Source: Bacteroidales bacterium (GTDB lineage Bacteria; Bacteroidota; Bacteroidia; Bacteroidales; NBLH01). Taken from it: a stretch of 12,636 bases of DNA. The stretch is taken from the NCBI GenBank assembly GCA_027083715.1, contig JALWNR010000558.1, positions 1 to 12,636 of the forward strand, in the 5' to 3' direction. Shown in pieces: positions 5,561 to 12,636 of this stretch. The number at the start of each line of letters is the position of its first letter. The stretch's first letter is position 1. Position numbers and translations under genes: made by a program. The notes under the pieces are model-generated. The model had not been told where the DNA came from, did not search any database, and saw nothing but the letters and a program-made list of their open reading frames with translations.

Positions 5561-8272
5561 TTATCTTAAAGCAGCTTGTGCAGCAGCAAGGCGTGCAATC
5601 GGCACACGATAAGGAGAACAACTTACATAGTGTAGTCCCGCACGATGGCAAAACTCTACTGATGAAGGCTCACCGCCGTGCTCACCACAAATACCTAATT
5701 TAATATCAGGACGTGTTTGCTGTCCCTTTTTAACAGCCATTTCAACCAACTGTCCAACACCTTCCTGATCCAATACTTCAAACGGATCGTGTTTCAGGAT
5801 ACCTTTCTCAATGTAAATCGGTAAGAATTTACCGGCATCATCACGAGAGTATCCGAAAGTCATTTGAGTAAGGTCGTTGGTACCAAATGAGAAGAACTCT
5901 GCTGATTGTGCAATTTGATCGGCTGTAAGTGCAGCACGCGGAATTTCAATCATTGTGCCTACCAGATAGTCAATTTTATCACCTCTTTCTTCAAATAATT
6001 TATCGGCAGTTTCACGAACAATCTTTTCCTGCATTTTCATTTCGGCTAATGTTCCTGTTAAAGGAATCATAATTTCAGGATGTGCACTAATTCCTTTTTG
6101 TTTCAGGTTCAGAGCAGCCTCCAAAATAGCACGTGCCTGCATTTCGGTAATTTCAGGATAAGTATTACCTAAACGGCAACCACGATGACCAAGCATCGGG
6201 TTAAATTCTGATAAATCTTCAACTTTTTGCTTGATTACATCAACACTAACCCCCATTACATCAGCCATTTCCTGCTGACCTTTTTCGTCATGAGGAACAA
6301 ACTCATGCAAAGGCGGATCCAATAAACGAACCGTTACAGGAAGGTCTTGCATTGCTTCAAAAATACCTTCAAAATCTTTACGCTGAATTGGTAGTAATTT
6401 GGCAAGTGCTTCGCGACGACCTGCTTCATCATCTGCTAAAATCATTTCGCGCATTGCAATAATTTTTTCTCCTTCAAAGAACATATGTTCCGTACGGCAA
6501 AGTCCGATTCCTTTTGCGCCAAAATCACGAGCTACTTGCGAATCGTGTGGAGTATCTGCATTAGTACGAACGTACATACGTGCATATTTATCGGCTAATT
6601 CCATTAATTTACCAAAATCACCGCTTAACTCAGGATCAATAGTTTCAATTTTACCGTCATAAACTTCACCGGTACTACCGTTTAATGAAATCCAATCACC
6701 CTCTTTAATGATTTTTCCGTCCATTACCATTGTGCGGGTTTTGTAATCAATTTTAATGCTTCCGGCACCTGATACACAGCATTTACCCATACCGCGGGCA
6801 ACAACGGCAGCGTGAGAAGTCATACCTCCGCGAGCGGTTAAAATACCGTTTGCAATGTTCATTCCTTCAAGGTCTTCGGGCGAAGTTTCGATACGTACCA
6901 ATAGTGAGTTCGGATATTTTTTTGCTTCATCAGCAAAGAAAATAACCTGACCTGTAGCTGCTCCCGGAGATGCAGGTAAACCTTTTGCCAGAACTTTTGC
7001 TCCTGCCATCGCTTCTTTTTTGAAAACAGGGTGCAATAATTCGTCTAATTTGTTCGGTTCTTGTCTTAAAATGGCTTCTTTTTCGTCAATGATACCTTGT
7101 TTAAGCATATCCATTGCAATTCTTACCATAGCAGCACCGGTACGTTTACCGTTACGTGTTTGCAGCAACCATAATTTACCATCCTGAATGGTAAATTCAA
7201 GGTCTTGCATATCACGGTAGTGGTCTTCCAGTTTTTGCTGAACCTCATCCAATTGTTTATATAATTCAGGCATAGCTTCTTCCAATGATGGGAATTTGCT
7301 TGCTCTTTCTTCTTCCGAAACATGAGCTAATTTAGCCCAACGCAAAGAACCTTCTTTGGTAATTTGCTGAGGAGTGCGGATACCTGCTACAACATCCTCT
7401 CCCTGTGCATTAATCAGGTATTCACCGTTGAAAATATCTTCACCGGTTGCTGCGTCGCGTGTAAAAGCAACACCTGTGGCTGAATTATCGCCCATATTAC
7501 CAAATACCATTGCCTGAACGTTTACTGCAGTTCCCCACTCTTCCGGTATTTTGTTCATTTGACGATAATATTTTGCACGTGAAGTGTTCCAACTGTCAAA
7601 AACCGCCATCACAGCACCCCAAAGTTGCTCCCATGGGTCGGTAGGAAAGTCGTGTCCTGTTTGTTTTTTTACGGCTTCTTTGAATTTTGTAACAATTTCT
7701 TTCAAATCATCAACTGAAAGTTGATTATCGTTTTCAACACCTTTTGCTTCTTTATAATGGTCTAATATTTCTTCAAAGGGATCAATGTCTTCTTTTGATG
7801 CAGGTTTCATACCCAAAACCACATCGCCATACATTTGAACAAAACGGCGGTATGAATCCCATGCAAATGCTTCATTTCCGGTTTTTTTAGCCAAACCTTC
7901 CACTGCATCATCATTTAAACCAAGATTTAGAACTGTGTCCATCATACCGGGCATGGAAACTCTTGCTCCCGAACGAACTGAAACTAAGCAAGGGTTTTCT
8001 TTTGAGCCAAATTCAGTACCCATTATGCTTTCTATGTTTTTAACACCGGCTTCAACCTCTGCTTTTAATAATTTCACTACTTTGTCTCTGCCCAGCTCAT
8101 TGTATTCAGTACATACTTCGGTAGTAATTGTGAATCCCGGAGGTACGGGAACACCAATTAAGTTCATTTCAGCCAGATTGGCACCTTTACCTCCTAAGAG
8201 GTTCTTCATTTCAGACTTACCTTCTGCTTTTCCGTTTCCAAATGTGTAAACGCGTTTTTTATCCATAATCAT
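5561..8272 (-). CDS. ppdK: Pyruvate, phosphate dikinase
   Basis: The cytoplasmic enzyme interconverts pyruvate + ATP + Pi and PEP + AMP + PPi. In anaerobes it often replaces or complements pyruvate kinase, and it also serves gluconeogenesis. The 903 residues match the full family length. The N-terminal nucleotide-binding domain begins with GGKGANLAEM (27-36). The swivelling phosphohistidine domain carries His487 in GGMTSHAAV, with Thr485 at the position phosphorylated by the PPDK regulatory protein in other organisms. The C-terminal PEP/pyruvate TIM barrel has GTNDLTQMTFG (797-807) and Cys862 in GICGEHGGEP. All key residues are present. Two in-frame ATGs (8272 and 8266) are possible starts; the second gives MDKKRVYTFG, close to homologues, so the choice is open by two codons. 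It is a single-gene unit with its own promoter region, hairpin-rich leader and terminator. Confidence 0.98.
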   Translation of the reverse strand: MIMDKKRVYTFGNGKAEGKSEMKNLLGGKGANLAEMNLIGVPVPPGFTITTEVCTEYNELGRDKVVKLLKAEVEAGVKNIESIMGTEFGSKENPCLVSVRSGARVSMPGMMDTVLNLGLNDDAVEGLAKKTGNEAFAWDSYRRFVQMYGDVVLGMKPASKEDIDPFEEILDHYKEAKGVENDNQLSVDDLKEIVTKFKEAVKKQTGHDFPTDPWEQLWGAVMAVFDSWNTSRAKYYRQMNKIPEEWGTAVNVQAMVFGNMGDNSATGVAFTRDAATGEDIFNGEYLINAQGEDVVAGIRTPQQITKEGSLRWAKLAHVSEEERASKFPSLEEAMPELYKQLDEVQQKLEDHYRDMQDLEFTIQDGKLWLLQTRNGKRTGAAMVRIAMDMLKQGIIDEKEAILRQEPNKLDELLHPVFKKEAMAGAKVLAKGLPASPGAATGQVIFFADEAKKYPNSLLVRIETSPEDLEGMNIANGILTARGGMTSHAAVVARGMGKCCVSGAGSIKIDYKTRTMVMDGKIIKEGDWISLNGSTGEVYDGKIETIDPELSGDFGKLMELADKYARMYVRTNADTPHDSQVARDFGAKGIGLCRTEHMFFEGEKIIAMREMILADDEAGRREALAKLLPIQRKDFEGIFEAMQDLPVTVRLLDPPLHEFVPHDEKGQQEMADVMGVSVDVIKQKVEDLSEFNPMLGHRGCRLGNTYPEITEMQARAILEAALNLKQKGISAHPEIMIPLTGTLAEMKMQEKIVRETADKLFEERGDKIDYLVGTMIEIPRAALTADQIAQSAEFFSFGTNDLTQMTFGYSRDDAGKFLPIYIEKGILKHDPFEVLDQEGVGQLVEMAVKKGQQTRPDIKLGICGEHGGEPSSVEFCHRAGLHYVSCSPYRVPIARLAAAQAALR

Positions 8273-8295
8273 AAAATTTAAAAAACTGTTAATTT

Positions 8296-8315
8296 ATTAG
8301 AACACAGGTTCTAAT
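8296..8315. promoter_or_regulatory. Perfect 8+4+8 palindrome in the ppdK leader
   Basis: ATTAGAAC (8296-8303) and GTTCTAAT (8308-8315) are exact inverted repeats around ACAG. The 20-bp dyad starts 23 bases upstream of the ppdK ATG. It could be an operator for a dimeric regulator or an RNA hairpin in the leader. A terminator is unlikely, since no T-run directly follows. The role is inferred only from symmetry and position. Confidence 0.5.
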
Positions 8316-8339
8316 TATATAGTTGTTACGTAAAAATTT

Positions 8340-8354
8340 TGCCGTACTTCGGCA
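8340..8354 (-). promoter_or_regulatory. Short GC-rich hairpin at the ppdK transcript start
   Basis: On the minus strand TGCCG (8354-8350) pairs with CGGCA (8344-8340) around a five-base loop. It begins a few bases after the proposed -7 box, so it would form the very 5' end of the ppdK mRNA. Such hairpins often protect messages from degradation. That role is inference. Confidence 0.45.
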
Positions 8355-8356
8355 CG

Positions 8357-8364
8357 CAAATTTA
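8357..8364 (-). promoter_or_regulatory. Candidate -7 box of the ppdK promoter
   Basis: TAAATTTG on the minus strand (8364-8357) fits the Bacteroidota TAnnTTTG consensus exactly. Eighteen bases upstream the -33 element reads TTA, not TTG, so that half is weak. Transcription would begin near 8350, giving an untranslated leader of about 80 bases that contains both hairpins listed beside it. Confidence 0.5.
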
Positions 8365-8769
8365 GCTTAAAATTTTGAATATTAATAATTTTATTTTTAT
8401 GCTTTGCAACTTGTTCCTATTAACCATAACAACAGGTACAGATAAATGAATCCGGCGCAAGTTTAAAGTAATTTTGTTACCTGTTATTTTTGTTTTTAAA
8501 CCTGACTAACAAATAGTTGGTTGTTGATGATTAGCCAATTTTACAAATATTCAATAAACAATATTCAACATGCAGCACTCAAGTATGCAAACACCAAGTA
8601 TCCGGTAGCGAATAAACAATTATCTAATGACAAATATACCAATAACTTGCTTTTTTATATACTACCTTAAATCCGTAATTATCTTAAACATAAAGCAATA
8701 ATGAATATAGTGGTAATTATTTCAGGTTCTCGTAAATAAAAAATTTAGGCTAAATCCGTTTTATTTTAA

Positions 8770-8860
8770 CTTCCCTCGCCAGATGCTAAAGCACCGGGGT
8801 AGTTATTGACTCTGACTTCAAGATATAGCTAAGTATCTTTATACTATCCGGCAAGGAAAA
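8770..8860 (-). ncRNA. Candidate structured RNA, family not recognised
   Basis: On the minus strand TTTTCCTTGCC (8860-8850) pairs along all 11 positions with GGCGAGGGAAG (8780-8770), enclosing 69 nt. Three of the pairs are G·U, which would be mismatches on the plus strand, so the RNA is most likely read from the minus strand. Inside are a perfect AGTAT-AAAG-ATACT hairpin (8845-8832), a TTGA/TCAA stem (about 8821-8806) and GGTGC-TTTA-GCATC with one wobble (8795-8782). The GC-rich ends stand out in an AT-rich gap. It directly follows the terminator of the hybrid kinase gene and lies about 500 bases before ppdK. It could be a small RNA, a 3'-UTR element or an interspersed repeat. I do not recognise a known riboswitch. 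Confidence 0.5.
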
Positions 8861-8887
8861 AGTGATTTTCTATTTCAAAAAATCACT
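8857..8887 (-). terminator. Terminator wrapped around the kinase stop codon
   Basis: On the minus strand AGTGATTTT (8887-8879) and AAAATCACT (8869-8861) form a perfect 9-bp stem that runs into a T-run (8861-8857). The nine-base loop contains the TAG stop of the hybrid histidine kinase (8872-8870), so the 5' arm codes for the last amino acids. The stem is AT-rich, so termination strength is uncertain. Confidence 0.65.
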
Positions 8888-11227
8888 CAGTGCTTTATAA
8901 ATCTCTTGCTTTTGTAAAGGTTTTTTCAGGAACCGATCGCATCCTGACTGGATAATACGTTTTTTTTCATCGGCAAAAGCAAAAGCTGTTTGAGCAATAA
9001 CGGGTAATTTAGGTTTTATCTGCTTAATTTTTTTTGTAGCTTCATAACCGTTCATTTTCGGCATTTTAATATCCATAAAAACCAAATCTATATCACTGCG
9101 GCTCTTAACTATATCTAATGCTTGTAAACCATCTTTAGCCCAAACCACATCGGCACCGGTACGTTTCACTAATGTTTCCAATAGTTTATAGTTGAGTATT
9201 TCATCTTCGGCAATTAAAATAGTTTTACCTTTAATTTTTAGATTTTCATCAGTTTTTGAGTTACTTTTATTTCTGAGGGTATCTTTATTTTGTTTTATTT
9301 CATTTAAAGGAATGGTGAAAAAGAATTCAGCTCCATTTTTATAGTTGGTATTCAACCACATATCACCACCCAAAAGTTGAATAAGGCTTTTCGAGATGCT
9401 TAAACCCAAACCTGTTCCGCTTTGATTAAACCTTTCAGGGTCTTCTAACTTTCCAAAACGTGTAAAAATAAATTGTTCTTTTTCTTTGGGAATTCCTAAG
9501 CCTGTATCTCGAACAAAAAATTTTATATACTTGTTTTCAAGGGTATATCCAAAATCAATTCTTCCGTTTTTTGTAAATTTAATGGCATTATTTAACAAAT
9601 TAGAAATAACTTGCTGTAAACGATACGGATCACTTTCTACGCTTATTCCTTCGCCAGACAAGGCTTTTTCCAGATACAATTTAATTTCGTTGGGTTGTTT
9701 TAATGTAAGTAATTCTTCATATCTGCTATGTAACTGATTAAGCAGCTCATTAATATTTACCCGAGCTTTTTCAATTTTCAGTTGTTCGGCTTCAATTTTT
9801 GAAACATCAATAATGTCATTAATTAAATTTAATAAATTATCACCGGATTGAATAATATGATTCAGGTATTCAAGTTTGTTCTGTTCATCTAAATCGGGTA
9901 TTTTTAATAAATTGGCAAAGCCGATAATGGCATTCATAGGAGTACGAATTTCATGACTCATATTTGCCAAAAAAGCTGATTTTAAACGATCCGATTCTTC
10001 GGCTTTTTTCTTTGCTTTTTTTAATTGCTCTTCGGCAAGGATACGTTCAGTAATATCCAACCAAGTACCAATAAAGTATTTATCTTTCTTATCGCTTGAA
10101 TATATTTGGCTATGTGCTTGAATTATTTTTTTATTTCCTTTTGCAGTAATAATTGGAAACTGGTGTTCGCATTGTACATTATTTCGGTATGCATGTAAAA
10201 AAGCTTTAAAAAGTTCCTTGCGTTCCTCTTTGGGAACAAAATTAATTAACCAATTTACTTTAACTCTTTTTTGTTGATTTTGGACTTCTAAAATACGGTA
10301 CACTTCATCTGAACAATAAAACTCTTTATTTTCTAGATTTAATTCCCAACTACCTAATTTGACAATTTTTTGTGCTTGTTCTAAAATATGCTTATCACGC
10401 TGGTGGAGCTGTTCAATAAGTTTTCGGCGAGTTATATCTCTTATAAAAATAAAGCGTGATTTTTCTGATTTTAATGAAAAAGTACTTATTTTAAGTTCAA
10501 TGTAACAAATATTCCCGTCAGGTTTAACAAAACCCGTTTCCAAGGGCATGTCTTCTTCTTTGTTTGTACGGCTTTTAAAGTAAGTTTCTGTCAGGCGCTT
10601 TAATTCTGATCGACCAATAAAATCAGCAATGTTTTTATGAACAAAATCTTGCATTTTTTGACCAAAAATTTTAGCAGCCTGTTTGTTTGAATAAACAATT
10701 ATATCGTTTTGCAGAATAATTATTCCATCGTTTCCTCTTTCAACAATTAAACGATATTTTTCCTGCATTTCACGCTTTTGCAATTCAATTTGCTCTTGTT
10801 CTGTAATATCTATTGATATACCAAGAGCACCGGTTTTTTGATTTAAAGGGTCGGTAAAAGGGATCTTTGTGGTTTTAAAAATTCTTTTATTACCCAAATG
10901 ATCGGTTAAAGTAAGCTCATCTATTTCAACACTTTGCTTATTTTCAATAACATTTTTATCTGTTTTCAAAATTGCATTTAACTCGCTTTTATTGGTATGA
11001 TAATCTTTAATATTTGAATAAACCAATTTTTTGGGTGTGGTATTATAAAAGTTGGCACAAGCCTGATTTGCCATCAGAATTTTACCGTTTTTATCTTTTA
11101 AAAAAATCATGTGAGGAACTAAATCCAGTATTTTACGTAATCGTTTTTGATTTTTCAAATACTTTTTTTGATTAAGTTCCGCATCTTTGCATATTTCAGC
11201 TTCAGAATTTGTTGAATCTTTCTGCAT
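8870..11227 (-). CDS. PAS-PAS-PAS hybrid sensor histidine kinase
   Basis: This is a cytoplasmic hybrid kinase of 785 residues from the ATG at 11227, with no signal peptide or transmembrane segment. Three PAS domains come first (about 28-145, 155-272 and 280-400), the third with the GSWELNLENKEFYCSDE pattern of PAS_3. A short coiled coil leads to HisKA with phospho-acceptor His425 in NMSHEIRTPMNA. The HATPase_c domain has an N box at 543-547, DTGLGI at 574-579 and GTGLGL at 604-609. A C-terminal receiver domain (about 668-785) has Glu674/Asp675, phospho-acceptor Asp719, Thr747 and Lys769, so all catalytic residues are intact. It has no output domain and no adjacent regulator or phosphotransfer protein, so partners are elsewhere. 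An in-frame TTG at 11257 would add ten residues. I prefer the ATG because the TTG lies in a possible -7 box (TAAAATTTG). Confidence 0.9.
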   Translation of the reverse strand: MQKDSTNSEAEICKDAELNQKKYLKNQKRLRKILDLVPHMIFLKDKNGKILMANQACANFYNTTPKKLVYSNIKDYHTNKSELNAILKTDKNVIENKQSVEIDELTLTDHLGNKRIFKTTKIPFTDPLNQKTGALGISIDITEQEQIELQKREMQEKYRLIVERGNDGIIILQNDIIVYSNKQAAKIFGQKMQDFVHKNIADFIGRSELKRLTETYFKSRTNKEEDMPLETGFVKPDGNICYIELKISTFSLKSEKSRFIFIRDITRRKLIEQLHQRDKHILEQAQKIVKLGSWELNLENKEFYCSDEVYRILEVQNQQKRVKVNWLINFVPKEERKELFKAFLHAYRNNVQCEHQFPIITAKGNKKIIQAHSQIYSSDKKDKYFIGTWLDITERILAEEQLKKAKKKAEESDRLKSAFLANMSHEIRTPMNAIIGFANLLKIPDLDEQNKLEYLNHIIQSGDNLLNLINDIIDVSKIEAEQLKIEKARVNINELLNQLHSRYEELLTLKQPNEIKLYLEKALSGEGISVESDPYRLQQVISNLLNNAIKFTKNGRIDFGYTLENKYIKFFVRDTGLGIPKEKEQFIFTRFGKLEDPERFNQSGTGLGLSISKSLIQLLGGDMWLNTNYKNGAEFFFTIPLNEIKQNKDTLRNKSNSKTDENLKIKGKTILIAEDEILNYKLLETLVKRTGADVVWAKDGLQALDIVKSRSDIDLVFMDIKMPKMNGYEATKKIKQIKPKLPVIAQTAFAFADEKKRIIQSGCDRFLKKPLQKQEIYKALSDFLK

Positions 11228-11353
11228 CTCCTCTTTGTATTCATTCAGCCCGTGCAAATTTTAAAAAAGCACAGAAAATAAAATTAATATACTGTTTCTT
11301 AAAAAATGTTAAACTTTATTAACAAACTTTTTCTACTATTAAAAAACACATAT

Positions 11354-11377
11354 AGCAAATTAGGTTCCGTATTTGCT
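11354..11377. terminator. Weak hairpin between the Mop and kinase genes
   Basis: AGCAAAT (11354-11360) and ATTTGCT (11371-11377) form a perfect 7-bp stem with a 10-base loop. On the plus strand it is followed directly by T residues. On the minus strand, the direction of the flanking genes, the T-run starts about 8 bases after the stem. It is the only candidate I see for ending the mod transcript before the kinase gene, but it is poor in that direction and may have another role. Confidence 0.3.
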
Positions 11378-11453
11378 TTTTTGGAAGGTAAAATTTGGAT
11401 GCTTGTTAGTTTCGGGGGCTAAAGTATATAATTTTATTGTAAAAATTGTTTTT

Positions 11454-11861
11454 TTAATCAGTTTTACTCAAAAGAATTTCTTGGGTACGTAAGATTACAA
11501 TTGCTTTATCGTTTACATGTAAGTCTAATTCGTTTAAATGGCGACTCAAAATAATAGCTGTAATCATTTGATGTTTATAATCAAACTGTATTTCACTTAA
11601 AATAATCCCTTTTTGTATATTTTTTACAATAGTTACAATTTTATTTTTTCTTTTTTTATGAAACTCGGGGTGATAATTTTTAACCGACACTTCTGTTTCT
11701 TTAAACAAAAGATTTATATTATTCCCTAGTTTAATGTACTCATCTGTTATATTGGAATTAATAATTAATGAACTAAATTCATCCTCATCAATTGCAATAT
11801 CAATTAAGGAAATACCTTCGTGCGACTGAATGTCTTTTATGATACCTTTCAGTTTATTCAT
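11454..11861 (-). CDS. Two-repeat Mop/TOBE-domain molybdate-binding protein
   Basis: The protein is small (135 residues) and probably cytoplasmic. Two copies of the Mop (TOBE) fold make up nearly all of it: about 1-66 (NKLKGIIKDIQ ... LIINSNITDEYIKLGNNINLLFKETEV) and about 73-133 (RKNKIVTIVKNIQ ... TAIILSRHLNELDLHVNDKAIVILRTQEI). Each repeat shows the family pattern of an N-terminal basic strand, a central xxSxIIT-like strand and an LGLxxGDxVxxxxKAxxV ending. Family knowledge: di-Mop proteins (molbindins, the C-terminal part of ModE) bind molybdate or tungstate and act in storage, buffering or sensing. No ATPase or DNA-binding part is present, so it is not ModC or full ModE. It starts 73 bases after the modA stop with no terminator between, so it is probably in the modA operon. 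I give no gene symbol because naming varies. Confidence 0.78.
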   Translation of the reverse strand: MNKLKGIIKDIQSHEGISLIDIAIDEDEFSSLIINSNITDEYIKLGNNINLLFKETEVSVKNYHPEFHKKRKNKIVTIVKNIQKGIILSEIQFDYKHQMITAIILSRHLNELDLHVNDKAIVILRTQEILLSKTD

Positions 11862-11934
11862 AGATTTAATTAAACATTATTTCAAAAAATATTCTTAAAA
11901 CCTGTATTATTATAAACATGTTTTTGACATGACA

Positions 11935-12636
11935 CTAGTTTTTGAGAACGATATATCCATTTTCTTCAAAAATATTTTGTGCTTCATCACTAAATAAAAA
12001 ATGATAATACTGTTTTGCACTTTTATTATTTTCGGCACTTTTGGTTAAAATTACATATTCACTCAATGGTTTATGAAGTGTATCGGATAACTCAATCCAC
12101 TTACCTTTGTCTTTAAGTTGAGTACTTAATACAATAGATTTACTTGTAAAACCAATATCAGCATTTTGATTAACAACATACTGACTAATCTGTGAAACAT
12201 TTTCAGTGTAAATAATTTTTGATTCAAAGTATTTGTAGATATTCAAGGATTTTAAAGACTCTATTGCTGCCATACCAAAAGGTGCATTTTGAGGATTTGC
12301 AATAGCAATGGTTTCAATTTTTAATAAACTTAAATTTTTTAAATTTGGGTCGATATTAATACCTTTCGTTGTCCAAAGTACTAAAACTCCACTACAAATT
12401 TTCTCAGGTTTATTAAGTGCAAAGCCGTTTTCGTACAAATAACTAGGGTATTTTTTATTGGCAGAGAGAAAAATTTCGTAAGGTGCACCATTTTGAATTT
12501 GTGCAGTTAATTTACCTGAACTGGCTGTGGACATCTGAATTTTAATACCTGTTTTCTTTTCAAAAGCCAGATTAATATCTTCCAAAGCATAGCTTAAATT
12601 TGCGGCGGCGGCAACAGTTACCGTATTATGTGTTTT
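11935..12636 (-). CDS. modA: Molybdate ABC transporter substrate-binding protein, 5' end missing
   Basis: ModA binds molybdate or tungstate outside the cytoplasmic membrane and delivers it to the ModBC transporter. The frame is open to the right edge, so the signal peptide and first residues are missing; 233 residues are visible. The mature N-terminus is typical: VTVAAAANLSYALEDI (visible residues 5-20), then TASSGKLTAQI (37-47) and GAPYEIFLSA (50-59). The hinge motif ANPQNAPFG follows at 113-121. The early serines (39-40) and the backbone of these motifs form the oxyanion site in known ModA structures. The C-terminus ends normally (NGYIVLKN). A start at the TTG at 12585 would be wrong because the conserved VTVAAAANL lies upstream of it. 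modB and modC are not downstream in this window; the di-Mop gene follows instead. Confidence 0.9.
   Translation of the reverse strand, partial: KTHNTVTVAAAANLSYALEDINLAFEKKTGIKIQMSTASSGKLTAQIQNGAPYEIFLSANKKYPSYLYENGFALNKPEKICSGVLVLWTTKGINIDPNLKNLSLLKIETIAIANPQNAPFGMAAIESLKSLNIYKYFESKIIYTENVSQISQYVVNQNADIGFTSKSIVLSTQLKDKGKWIELSDTLHKPLSEYVILTKSAENNKSAKQYYHFLFSDEAQNIFEENGYIVLKN

Larger units (their letters stand above)
8273..8869. other. 597-base intergenic region upstream of ppdK
   Basis: No convincing gene is visible. The part nearest ppdK holds its promoter candidate and leader hairpins. The part nearest the hybrid kinase holds a structured RNA-like element and most of a terminator. Between about 8400 and 8760 the sequence is featureless and AT-rich apart from a loose inverted repeat, AACAGGTA (8431-8438) with TACCTGTT (8478-8485), whose 39-base loop makes it of doubtful meaning. 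Confidence 0.6.

Noticed and set aside
5512-5703. Plus-strand open frame starting in the ppdK terminator
   Set aside because: It is antisense to the conserved C-terminus of PPDK and starts inside the terminator stem. The frames at 6399-6662, 7123-7323 and 7935-8249 are likewise shadows of ppdK.
8431-8485. Inverted repeat AACAGGTA ... TACCTGTT as a hairpin or operator
   Set aside because: The 8-bp arms are 39 bases apart and AT-rich; this can occur by chance and nothing else supports it.
8770-8860. Known riboswitch (c-di-GMP, TPP, cobalamin, SAM) or a tRNA
   Set aside because: None of the conserved cores I know for these classes is present, no acceptor/T-arm pattern is seen, and it is about 500 bases from the ppdK start.
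12534-12585. modA starting at TTG 12585 as a complete gene
   Set aside because: The same frame continues to the window edge and includes the conserved VTVAAAANLSYA stretch, so the gene is cut by the window and the TTG is an internal Leu codon.
1-12636. CRISPR array, integrase attachment sites or phage genes
   Set aside because: I see no regularly spaced direct repeats, integrase, phage structural gene or tRNA target in the window.

Overview
The window looks like AT-rich chromosomal DNA from a member of the Bacteroidota, probably an anaerobe or facultative anaerobe. Four things suggest this. Promoter-like sites fit the Bacteroidota pattern (TTTG, an 18-base spacer, then TAnnTTTG). Clear Shine-Dalgarno sequences are missing before most genes. 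The protein families are typical of the phylum (TPR and PAS histidine kinases, a DUF2157/GDYXXLXY pair). Glycolysis or gluconeogenesis uses a PPi-dependent pyruvate phosphate dikinase. Genus cannot be read from the sequence.

Layout, left to right. Positions 1-473 hold no gene but contain a row of three good hairpins. A plus-strand pair follows: a polytopic DUF2157 membrane protein (531-1823), preceded by a textbook Bacteroidota promoter, and a GDYXXLXY-domain protein (1853-2437). Everything after that is on the minus strand. At 2429-3111 lies a compact group II intron of about 0.68 kb. Domain V, domain VI with its bulged branch-point A, and the conserved stretch before the reverse-transcriptase gene are recognisable, but the reverse transcriptase is reduced to an N-terminal stub of 61 codons. 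Next come a secreted or membrane-anchored TPR sensor histidine kinase (3149-5377), ppdK (5561-8272) with a strong terminator and a hairpin-rich leader, a 600-base gap holding a probable structured RNA (8770-8860), a cytoplasmic PAS-PAS-PAS hybrid histidine kinase (8870-11227), a two-repeat Mop/TOBE protein (11454-11861), and the 3' part of modA (11935 to the right edge).

How the genes relate. modA and the di-Mop gene form a molybdate/tungstate uptake and binding unit; modB and modC are not in the window. The two histidine kinases are orphans here: no separate response regulator or obvious target gene sits beside them. ppdK is a single-gene transcription unit. The DUF2157 and GDYXXLXY genes are a known pair of unknown function.

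The most notable points are the miniaturised, probably RT-dependent intron, whose 3' end supplies the last two codons and the stop codon of the oppositely oriented GDYXXLXY gene, and the G·U-rich structured element downstream of the hybrid kinase, which I could not assign to any RNA family.
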